Source: Timema cristinae
Taxonomy: Eukaryota; Arthropoda; Insecta; Phasmatodea; Timematidae
Direction of reading: 5' to 3'
Assembly (NCBI GenBank): GCA_039000515.1
Contig: JBCFYV010003508.1
Span: 49,251,265 to 49,315,264 of the forward strand
DNA: 64,000 nt
The position numbers and the translations under genes were made by a program. Shown here one piece after another: positions 56,128 through 64,000 of this stretch (positions are counted from its first letter, which is position 1; the number at the start of each line of letters is the position of its first letter). The notes under the pieces are model-generated. The model was not told where the DNA came from, ran no database searches, and saw nothing but the letters and a program-made list of their open reading frames with translations.

Positions 56128-56317
56128 CTACAATTGGTTCATACAATATTATATTAGTGAATAACATCAAATAATTTAAATAACCACAATATAACATTTT
56201 TTCAAACATAAATAAGTAAAATAAAATATTCATACTTCGATTTGGCTTCGAGAATATTTCATATATTCGATTCGCTTCGAATTAAAAAAGTGGACTTCAC
56301 ACACCCCTAACGCTTAC
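56128..56317. other. S28 intron 6
   Basis: 190 bp with normal minus-strand donor 'gtaagc' and acceptor 'tag'. Confidence 0.85.
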
Positions 56318-56487
56318 CTTCAATAAAAATGGCGGGTTCACTGTCCGAGATACTCTTGGTGATGCCCAAAGCGTGCCAAGGGTCTATGGTGCCATGCACA
56401 AAGACTATGTTAGTCACTTGGAGATTGTAGGCTCCATAAAACATATTGGTCCGGTTTATCCCTTGCTCCAGCAAGGTGTCATTAAAC
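56318..56487 (-). CDS. S28 serine carboxypeptidase, exon 6
   Basis: Minus-strand acceptor 'aacatctag' ends at 56488; donor 'gtaagc' begins at 56317. It reads RFNDTLLEQGINRTNMFYG, then AYNLQVTNIVFVHGTIDPW, HALGITKSISDSEPAIFIEG. The block VHGTIDPWHALG carries the catalytic Asp of the family (usual form NG-xDPWxxLG). NDT and NRT are glycosylation sequons, as expected for a secreted or lysosomal enzyme. Phase 2 in, phase 1 out. Confidence 0.95.
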
Positions 56488-57547
56488 CTAGATGTTATAA
56501 TCACAAGAGATACTCATGACATCAAAATTAAATTATTTACATTTAAAAAAATAAAAAAGTGACAACAATAAATACATGAGAATATAATTCAAGAGCTACA
56601 AATGCGTGGCTTCAACTCAAATAATGTTTCATAAAGGCATACAGAATTGTTAATTTTAACAGTTTTTCAAATTTAAAATTCAATAGATTTTATTTTATAT
56701 TTGTGTGTGTTTCTAAATAATTAGGAAACACACAGAGATAATGTTACTAAAAATATTGAGCTAAAATAATGTGATGCCTTCTTTACATATTCGCTCCAAA
56801 AGTCTCTCTGAGTGTCCAGCTTGAGTGCCGGCGTGTCGAGTGCTAGCTATCCACACGTTCGACTTCATCGAGCTCAGTTCAGTTTGATAGTGGTTGATGT
56901 GGAAGCCGCAGATGCGTCATTTCTTTGTTTATTAAGTGCATAAAATAGTTATGTTTCAATATATCACAGTCCTTGTGCAATCGTCGTGTTGGATGATAAG
57001 CTTCCAGGAATTCCAATGTTAGTTCCAGACAATAATAAGCAATACATTTCAATATTTTCAATACAAGCGGCGTTCTTGACACAAATCCCACATGTGAGGT
57101 GCGCTCGTGTTCGGGCCAAAAATCCGACACAAAGACGAGCATCAGTGAGAGGCTCTGAGGAAAGATGAGTACAAACTTGCCCTTGGGCTCGCCCAGGTAA
57201 GTACTCGCCAAATGTGCAGAGAAGACATAAAAGTAGTTTTTGGCAATCATTTTGGAGTCTAGTACAAATATTTATAACACATATAATTTTGTTATTAAAT
57301 ATATTACCATGGTTTTGTCCCTTAAACATGTCATAAAGAGATTTTTTAAATAAGCTTGTATATTTTAAATCCCGTCTAGTTTTTATACTTTTGTTTTTAT
57401 TGGTGTGATTGAGTGTTACTTTGAACTTTTTATATATCTGTTTGTTTTAATGTGTATGCATTGTGTAATTAACTTAAGTACTTAATTATACACACTAAAG
57501 CAGAATAATAAGGTATCCGCTAAAAGTCTTGTCTTTCCTATTCTTAC
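56488..57547. other. S28 intron 5
   Basis: About 1.06 kb. A 123-codon minus-strand open frame (57250-56879) runs through it but shows no clear domain; it may be a decayed element. 56805-56890 is relatively GC-rich. Confidence 0.5.
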
Positions 57548-57679
57548 CTAGGCCCGAAGATGTCTTCGCACTGGCGAGTAAAATAGTCCAATGGAAAATC
57601 ATCTCCAAACAAATGAGGCGATAGACTTGATGTTTGGTAGAACCCAAATTCTGTACAGGTTGGTAAGTCCACTGGCGTC
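57548..57679 (-). CDS. S28 serine carboxypeptidase, exon 5 (one-base frameshift)
   Basis: Minus-strand acceptor 'taattccag' ends at 57680; donor 'gtaaga' begins at 57547. It starts GRQWTYQ, then the conserved continuation CTEFGFYQTSSLSPHLFGDD, FPLDYFTRQCEDIFGPR lies in a different frame from 'tgtacagaattt' on. One base is missing around 57660-57657, where the family has a residue between YQ and C. With that base restored the phases in (1) and out (2) both fit. Without it the enzyme would be truncated before Asp and His. Confidence 0.9.
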
Positions 57680-58286
57680 CTGGAATTAACACAATATACG
57701 AGGGGGTTTCAATAGATATGGTACCACGACATGAGACATTCTACATCCTTTGAGGAAAGTTTGACAACATTACCACTAAATGGTCCGAGCCATTTGAAGC
57801 CCGCAAGTTTGACTTGTCTGCTCTTCAGTGTTATGATTTGCATAATAATGTTCCCAATCAGAATAGGGACATACCCGCTACGGTGGTCGCATGTTCTAAG
57901 GCGTTAATCTCGCAAACTGTTGATGACAGGGAGATTGCCGAGGTTAGAATCTCGCTCAGGTGTACAGGTTTATTTTCTTCCAAAATGGTTTTTCACACTC
58001 TCCACGCAAATGCGGGTACAATTCCTTTAATATAACCTTCCTAATCCCTAGAACCATCAGCGTAATTAGTACATAAGTGTTTAACCCAAATGGGTTGTAA
58101 AACGTGGTGCTAAAAAAGAAGATATACTAATATGAAAGTATTTTGCTCCTTAAAAAAACTCGCTCTTGTTTATCAGCGCTTTTCTAAAAATAAGTACATT
58201 AATGTTGGGTTTTGTAAGCAACTTCACGAACCAATATCTGTAAAGAAGGGCAAAACAATCTCGATAGTTAAAAACAAAGAACTAAC
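57680..58286. other. S28 intron 4
   Basis: Includes a family B SINE at 57874-58112. Donor 'gttagt' at 58286 and acceptor 'ttccag'. Confidence 0.7.
57874..58112 (+). mobile_element. SINE family B copy
   Basis: Head 'gctacggtggtcgcatgttc', B box 'gaggttagaatctcgc', body 'cacgcaaatgcgggtacaat', tail 'aacccaaatgggttgtaaaa'. Confidence 0.85.
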
Positions 58287-58603
58287 CTCCTTCACTTGCA
58301 GAACTGTTCCACGAAGTATTCCGCAGAGATCTGATCATGTTATCATAGCTGAAGTCTGTACAAGTCTGGTTGTACGTGTCAAGCAGCAAACTGTTGACAG
58401 CGGCGTAGCGAGTAACCGCAGGACCAATAGTCTCGTCACTCATCAACTCACAAACCACGTTGATAGTGATGTTAGTGCCTCGGCTACCTTCAAAAGCCCG
58501 GTTGTCTTTATTGTATTGGACTACGCCAGCAAAATTGCCAGCCAATGTTTCGTAGAGAGTGGCAACATCGGCTTCATTTGTTGGATCGATGGCATCACAA
58601 GGC
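58287..58603 (-). CDS. S28 serine carboxypeptidase, exon 4
   Basis: Minus-strand acceptor 'tttgttgcag' ends at 58604; donor 'gttagt' begins at 58286. It reads RPCDAIDPTNEADVATLYET, LAGNFAGVVQYNKDNRAFEG, then TNITINVVCELMSDETIG, YNQTCTDFSYDNMIRSLRN. It corresponds to the SKS/lid region inserted in the alpha/beta-hydrolase fold of S28 enzymes, with CD..D, NFxGVVQYNKDN and VCxxM landmarks. Several N-glycosylation sequons (NIT, NQT, NTS, NSS). Phase 2 in, 1 out. Confidence 0.95.
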
Positions 58604-58711
58604 CTGCAACAAATGTCACGAGAATACATGGAGTCAAGGTGACGTTTCAAAATAAAACACAAAATTTACTTTAAAATCACTTTTTTTAATAGTTTTTTGC
58701 AATTACACAAC

Positions 58712-58968
58712 ATAGTGGAATCCCATTATAGTACTTTGTAAAAAAATACAGTAATTTTAAACTTATTGATACTGTAAACTAGAATAGAATAAATTTGAAT
58801 CGGGGATTGGGGAATGGCCTTGGAGTGGCCGGAGAATACCATCGCCATTCGCAGCGTTACAGATTTCAGTACTCCAAAGTACAGAATTTTCCTTTTTCCC
58901 CCCCTTGATAGCGATCCAGATATTTGGCGATCTCGATGATTGGAGTTCAGATAAGTGGAGTTCTACTG
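58712..58968. mobile_element. possible pogo-like MITE
   Basis: Left 'catagtggaatcccattata' and right reversed 'cagtagaactccacttatct' are loosely inverse, with 'gcgatctcgatgattgg' inside. Weak. Confidence 0.35.
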
Positions 58969-60139
58969 TATATACGACACCTCCTACATTTGTTATGAGT
59001 TTATTAAGTACCTGGAAACATCGTAGATCGAAACTTTCTATCGATTCTTGTTCGAGTCTGCCTTTTTGTTCAGTTTTCTTGGTCTTGATGCACTTGCTTT
59101 TTAGGGTTGAACTTAGCCATGTTCAATAAATACACAAAATTAGGATATTTTTTTAGAAAATACCAAAAGAAATGCAGTACTCATGAGACATTAGATATAT
59201 ATTTTTTACACTTAAAAGTTTTTTATATACATTCATGAGGTTAGTTGAAATACTCAGATAAAATAATAGGTTTAAAATCAAGATGTGTTTTGATGTACCG
59301 AGAGATGAGTTCCTTTGACAGAACAAAACTAACACAGTAAAATATTATCCAAGTGCCAAATTACTAAGGGAAGGAAAAACGGACAAAATAAATGTCACAA
59401 CTCGTCACTCAGGTAGTAAGACGCGGTGCAAAAAAAAAAGCACTTAAAGGTGAGTCATTAGTCGGGTTAGCCCGATCCTTCCTTGGTCGGCCTGTTTGAG
59501 TTATTGGTAGGTACAGTCAAAGCAAGATGTTTCAGGAAATAGACATAACAAACTTACATTTGAATTGATCAATTTGGTGTTCATAATAAAATAAAAGACT
59601 AAGAGTTAAGGCTAATAAACCAAATAAATTGTAAATAATTACATTATGTACTACAAAATGATATAAAATCAAAATATCAGGGTATAAAACGAAAAGTACT
59701 TGTATAAGATCAAAAATTATGTAATTTTACAGCTATTAAGTAGCTTATAAATCAAAAACTATTTTTATTTGAAATATTGTAAATACTTCATATGCAAGTC
59801 TAGCTAGAATAAATTTAATCCCCATGCAGTGACTACTTTACATTAAAATGAGTACGTAAAATGGATAAAATAGTAAGTTTGACTACTTATAACTCGAGAA
59901 CTGTAATGATTTGAAATAAATGAATCAATATTTATAGCTTATATTTACACACTTAATATAATGCAATAGAATGTTGGTGGTCGAATGACCTTAATGCAGC
60001 CATGTGTACATTCTTAGAAAACACAGACAGGTTAGAAAAAGTGAACTGCACAAGACAAATGTCAGCCACCGACAGACAGTCTGTTATGACACGAAAAATA
60101 TGAAACAACAGTAACTCGCTGGCAAGCACCGGAGAGGGA

Positions 60140-60770
60140 GGGACGGTCGGATATACCGAGAAGATGGATATCTGAGGTCGGATATACAGAGGAGATGGAT
60201 ATCTGAGGTCGGATATACCGAGGAGATGGATATCTGAGGTCGGATATACAGAGGAGATGGATATCTGAGGTCGGATATACAGAGGAGATGGATATCTGAG
60301 GTGCGATATACCGAGGAGATGGATATCTGAGGTTGGATATACCGAGGAGATGGATATCTGAGGTCGGATATACCGAGATGGATATCTGAGCTCGAATATA
60401 CCGAGGAGATGGATATCTGAGGTCGGATATACCGAGGAGATGGATATCTGAGGTCGGATATACAGAGGAGATGGATATCTGAGGTCGGATATACCGAGAT
60501 GGATATCTGAGCTCGAATATACCGAGGAGATGGATATCTGAGGTCGGATATACCGAGGAGATGGATATCTGAGGTCGGATATACCGAGGAGATGGATATC
60601 TGAGGTGCGATATACCGAGGAGATGGATATCTGAGGTCGGATATACCGAGGAGATGGATATCTGAGGTCGGATATACCGAGGAGATGGATATCTGAGGTC
60701 GGATATACCGAGGAGATGGATATCTGAGGTCGGATATACCGAGGAGATGGATATCTGAGCTTGGATGTGG
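60140..60770. repeat. 31-bp minisatellite, about 20 copies
   Basis: Unit 'ggtcggatataccgaggaga' + 'tggatatctga'. Variants are accgagg/acagagg, tgcgat, and a 26-bp short form ('ccgagatggatatctgagct') appearing twice about 120 bp apart, which suggests duplication of a multi-unit block. Contains the EcoRV-like palindrome gatatc in every unit. Confidence 0.97.
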
Positions 60771-61020
60771 GAGGGTCTATATGTTACCTACACTTATGTT
60801 TATTGGGTTTAATTTATTAATTAGGGAAATAAATAAATCACTGACCTACATAAATAAAACAATTCTTGAAAAATAATTATAATGATTTCAAGTCTGTTTG
60901 CCTGTCTTAAATCTTATTCACATTATTTTCTTGGGGAAAAAAAGATATAATTTAGTTTTTGAAATAATAAATACCAATTTGACTCCCAATTTATTAAGAA
61001 TAGGAACAGTTTTTATTTAC

Positions 61021-61156
61021 CTAAATAGTTCTTTCAGTTTCAGCAGCCCTATTTCGTGTTTCAATAATATGTCTATTTGCGAAGTGGCATTTTTAATGGC
61101 TCTAACACAGTCATTTCCTGTCGTTGAAAGGCTCTGTTGGACCACACCATAGTATT
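61021..61156 (-). CDS. S28 serine carboxypeptidase, exon 3
   Basis: Minus-strand acceptor 'atttttcag' ends at 61157; donor 'gtaaat' begins at 61020. It reads EYYGVVQQSLSTTGNDCVRA, IKNATSQIDILLKHEIGLLK, LKELFR. This segment follows the active-site Ser in the family (Y-x-VVxxSL...C...I). The NAT sequon is present. Phase 1 in, 2 out. No long open frame shows it; it was found by phase and homology. Confidence 0.92.
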
Positions 61157-61994
61157 CTGAAAAATAAGGACCACGTCACTGAACAAATAAAACACCAGGT
61201 GCGACATTATACATGTGTGAGCATACAAACCAACAAAACCATATAAACCAATTAACGTTTCGCTGCCGTTGAGGGTGCAAGAAGTGGAGGATTCACCCTG
61301 TTATCGGAGAAAGGTCAACTGAGGCAATAGTTGTTCTTAATTATGACACACTCATAATTAGGAATATTGTATTTTTAAACCTCTAGAATGACATGTCCAA
61401 GGTCAATGTACTCCATATTCCTTATATAAAAAAGTAAAAACCTAAACTATATAATTGCGGATCTCACTTTCTGACATATGGTCGCCTCGTGTAGCCCCTA
61501 TACAGCAATATTTATTGCTCTTAAGAATGGACCCTGGTTTGTTTGAACTGTGACATTACCTTGAAGCCATGACCTCCTAACCTACCGAGTGAAATTTACT
61601 TCCCCGTCTGGCCTGTTACCCTGAGTACATTATTACACTCGTTACAAGTGTACTTACTGTTCGGCTGGTTGTCGCCTTAATCTTCACTGTTTAGTGTTAA
61701 ATAAAAACATAATAATCGCTTGCACTAAAAGAAGCTTTTATTTGTTTGGTTTGTACCAGGTTTTCTCTCTCTATGGCTTACCACATTACCTCCATGCAAA
61801 TGTGGGTACATTTAATCTGCTAATCTAAGCAATATATTAACGTAATTCATGTTTACCCAAATGAATACTAAGATGTGATGAAAATGAATAAATATATTTA
61901 CTCAATAATTTTATATGAAATTGAATTTCAAATATGAATAGTTAATATATATAATAACTATTTGAATGTAAAGATATGCGAACTATTTCCTCAC
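61157..61994. other. S28 intron 2
   Basis: 61745-61880 resembles the body and tail of SINE B in plus orientation ('aaatgtgggtacatttaatc'). Otherwise nothing recognised. Confidence 0.55.
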
Positions 61995-62230
61995 CTTGAA
62001 AGTCAGCCTTGGCAAGCAGAGGGCCACTGGTCGACACAGCCCCGTGGATCAAGTGCGGGTACTTGAACCTCAACCAGGCCGCCAGTGAACCCGGATAGGA
62101 CCCCCCGAAAACTATCCACTTGGTGGCAGACGTCAACTTATACTTATTGTTCATGGCCTCGATGAATTCAGCGAGGTCAGCCAATGCTTGCTCGCTGCTC
62201 AAGTACCTCAGACTCTTAACACTCATGTCC
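61995..62230 (-). CDS. S28 serine carboxypeptidase, exon 2 (active-site Ser)
   Basis: Minus-strand acceptor 'tctcttgtcag' ends at 62231; donor 'gtgagg' begins at 61994. It reads [90 protein letters not shown] holds the nucleophile (G-x-S-Y-x-G) and [14 protein letters not shown] is the family signature before it. Phase 2 in, 1 out. The GAVSTSGP strand follows as usual. Confidence 0.97.
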
Positions 62231-62349
62231 CTGACAAGAGATTAAACAAAGTCGGAGAATAAGGTAGGAGGAGTCTTATCCGACAAACTCTGTCAAGTCA
62301 TGTGATTTGCAGCCGTCGCTTTCAATGGATAGAACCGATACAAAGAGAA

Positions 62350-62545
62350 TACTGATAGTAATAATAATAATAATAATAATCATCATCATGCAGTTTCCGG
62401 CCATTGGCAGGGTCTGTCTCTCTCAAACATAAGCCTCTCCACCTACTTCTGTCCTCTCCTCCTCGCCCCACTCTTTCAACTACCTGTTCCTGTCCGTCAC
62501 CTCCATTTGGAATCCTATCCTGCCGAGGTTCCTCCTTCCTTCTCT
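62350..62545 (-). mobile_element. LINE 3' end with (GAT)n tail
   Basis: On the minus strand it reads GRGGEDRSRWRGLCLRETDP, ANGRKLHDDD and runs into an (ATG/ATT)n tract (62358-62390). The RSRW...DP... followed by Asp-coding GAT repeats is a common end of LINE ORF2 genes. Upstream frames are broken. Confidence 0.6.
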
Positions 62546-62869
62546 CTCTCTGTCTCCTTCTCTTATCCTTTGTACATCTCTACGCTAGACTAGACTTGTG
62601 ACGTTTTTGTGAAAGGCCTCCGTTTTCCTCTCTCTCCCCTCCCCAATTTCTCTCTTGCTTTCTCCTCTTTCCTCTACTACACCTCAGAATAATACTAGGT
62701 AATATTATAGTAAAATGTTATCAATGTCGATGGTAAAAACATGTTTGTATTTTCTAAAAGTCTCTTCCTACCAAAATATGTCTATAGCAACAGAGTTGTT
62801 AAATTTGCTTTCAATGTGGAGGAATGATATAACTGGGGAAAATATTGCTACGCATTCATTTATCAAGCG

Positions 62870-62985
62870 AAACTAAGAAAAAGACAGAAGGAGCAGATAA
62901 CAGAAAGTGTGCAAGTGAGAGAAGAATGAAAAGCTATTGAAGGAAAAAGGAAGATGGAGGCGTTTTACTAAATTGACTCGGAAAC
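62870..62985 (+). mobile_element. LINE relic, ORF2 C-terminus
   Basis: Same sequence as 38330-38410 in opposite orientation: 'gcagataacagaaagtgtgc', 'aagtgagagaagaatg', 'aagatggaggcgttttacta'. Followed at 62990-63019 by (GAT)n. Confidence 0.7.

Positions 62986-62989
<4 letters not shown>

Positions 62990-63019
<30 letters not shown>
62990..63019. repeat. (GAT)n microsatellite
   Basis: About nine GAT/ATG repeats directly after a LINE end; it may be that LINE's 3' tail. Confidence 0.9.
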
Positions 63020-63020
<1 letters not shown>

Positions 63021-63509
63021 TGTTCATTGAACAAACATTAGATACAAGATTTAATTTGAAACATTTACCTGAATAAAGTTTGGTTGGACACTACTGAAAA
63101 CAAATAGTTTAATCCCAATAGAACTTCAACATTGTTTATTATGAATATTAATTAACATAAAATTATCTTTTGAGTTTTCAGTCGACTTTTATACAATGCC
63201 CAACAATCTATTTTAGCATTAAAATGTGGTGCTAATAAAAATTCTTGGAATCAACATAACAATAGTATGAAATAAAGTATTTTTATAAAGTTTCAGAGGC
63301 GTCATTAATTTCCTGTTACTAAAAACATAAATAAGCAATTTTAAATTAATTTAGTGGAATTTAATCAAGTTATTCATTTTAAAGAGTTCAGTATCTGTAT
63401 TATTTTTAATATAAATGCTTTAACATATTTTAATACTTGAGTAAATTATATTTAAGAGGACATAAAAATGTAGCCCAAATTTGTTCAACGATAGTGTTTA
63501 ATTACCGAC

Positions 63510-63755
63510 CTGTTTCCGTGGCAGCGTGGTTTAGCGCGCTAATCTCGTGTTGAACTAGACTCTGAAGACGGAAGATCGGGGTTCATTCCTGTTTGGGTGC
63601 ACCGAGCTTTTTTTTTTCCTAAATGGTTTTCCACTATGCCGTCTCGCAAATTTGAGTGCACTTTCTCCCGATTGAACCCTTCCTAATCCCTAAGCCATTA
63701 GTGTAATTAGTACATAGGCATAGAACTCGAATGGGTAGTAAACACGGTGCTAAGA
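63510..63755 (+). mobile_element. SINE family B copy
   Basis: Head 'gtttccgtggcagcgtggtt', B box 'cggggttcattcc', poly-T at 63607-63617, body 'cgcaaatttgagtgcacttt', tail 'ctcgaatgggtagtaaacac'. Confidence 0.85.
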
Positions 63756-63863
63756 AAATTACCACTGGTTTTACTGCCAACAATTTTTTAAACTAACACC
63801 TTATTACTATTACTCTGCTAACCCTTAAAATTAAATCACTAATGATCCTTTAATTAGTCTTAC

Positions 63864-64000
63864 TTAGTGGGATGACTGTCTCCATAAAATCGATGCTCCA
63901 AATTAAAACAAAGGGCGCCAAGTTGAGAAGCGTAGTCGATCCACGTGCCTTTAACCATCCAAGTGGCATTAGCTGCCCCTTCTCCTCCAATCATCAAAAA
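63864..64000 (-). CDS. S28 serine carboxypeptidase, exon 1 visible (partial)
   Basis: Continues beyond the right edge. It reads [46 protein letters not shown], with donor 'gtaaga' at 63863. The I-GGEG, W...A...GA, LEHRFYG-S-P landmarks are the start of the S28 peptidase fold, about 70-80 residues from the usual N-terminus, so the signal peptide and first strands lie outside. NAT is a glycosylation sequon. Ends in phase 2, joining exon 2. Confidence 0.95.

Larger units (their letters stand above)
58604..61020. other. S28 intron 3
   Basis: About 2.4 kb, with a possible pogo-like MITE, a SINE tail fragment at 59405-59440 ('caggtagtaagacgcggtgc') and a 31-bp minisatellite. Confidence 0.7.
62231..63863. 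other. S28 intron 1 (of those visible)
   Basis: 1.6 kb, holding two LINE 3' ends, a (GAT)n tract and a SINE B. Confidence 0.7.

Noticed and set aside
56879..57329. 121- and 123-codon minus-strand frames in S28 intron 5
   Set aside because: Overlap in two frames, no domain or splice support; could be a decayed repeat.
58132..58674. 180-codon plus-strand open frame
   Set aside because: Antisense to S28 exon 4; the minus strand has the conserved motifs.

Overview
This is a eukaryotic nuclear window, almost certainly from an arthropod and probably an insect with a repeat-rich genome. The main reason is a multi-exon gene that looks like the insect selectin-like adhesion receptor furrowed (fw). 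It has an F5/8-type fucolectin domain, a C-type lectin domain, sushi/CCP repeats, one membrane span and a basic cytoplasmic tail, separated by introns of up to 15.8 kb. GT-AG junctions, several tRNA-derived SINE families, LINE 3' ends, MITEs and many minisatellites fit the same picture. I cannot name the species.

Layout. 1-11.9 kb has no recognisable host gene; it holds SINEs, two minisatellites, palindromic MITEs and a LINE relic. It may be upstream DNA or a 5' intron of fw, because the signal-peptide exon is not visible. From 11,927 to 45,964 (+) lie ten fw exons: fucolectin (2), C-type lectin (2), CCP (3), a Thr/Pro-rich stalk, the transmembrane exon and the cytoplasmic exon. Splice phases agree from exon to exon except where a frameshift intervenes. 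On the opposite strand, inside the intron after the third CCP exon, is an unspliced 265-codon ORF (35,562-36,359) with a repeated basic-aromatic motif and no family I recognise. From 46.0 to 49.5 kb the DNA is AT-rich and SINE-poor, possibly a long fw 3' UTR.

49.5-56.0 kb is intergenic. It contains a nearly complete hAT transposon (51,640-54,292, with an exact 8-bp target duplication and a BED-finger transposase on the minus strand) that landed inside a tRNA-derived SINE. From 56,021 to the right edge, minus strand, lie seven exons of a family S28 serine carboxypeptidase (PRSS16 / K12H4.7 type) with Ser, Asp and His catalytic motifs in order. Its N-terminus lies beyond 64,000. fw and the S28 gene converge tail to tail; nothing suggests a shared function.

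Three conserved exons (fw fucolectin exon 2, fw stalk exon, S28 exon 5) and the hAT transposase each carry a frame break of one or a few bases. Either the assembly has indel errors or some of these loci are damaged; reads or transcripts would decide. The non-coding part is dominated by at least six SINE groups, labelled here A, B, C, D/E, F and H. A and B have unrelated tRNA-like heads but share one 3' tail. Other notable structures are a large inverted repeat with subrepeated arms (16.9-19.6 kb) that resembles a Foldback element, and eight minisatellites.
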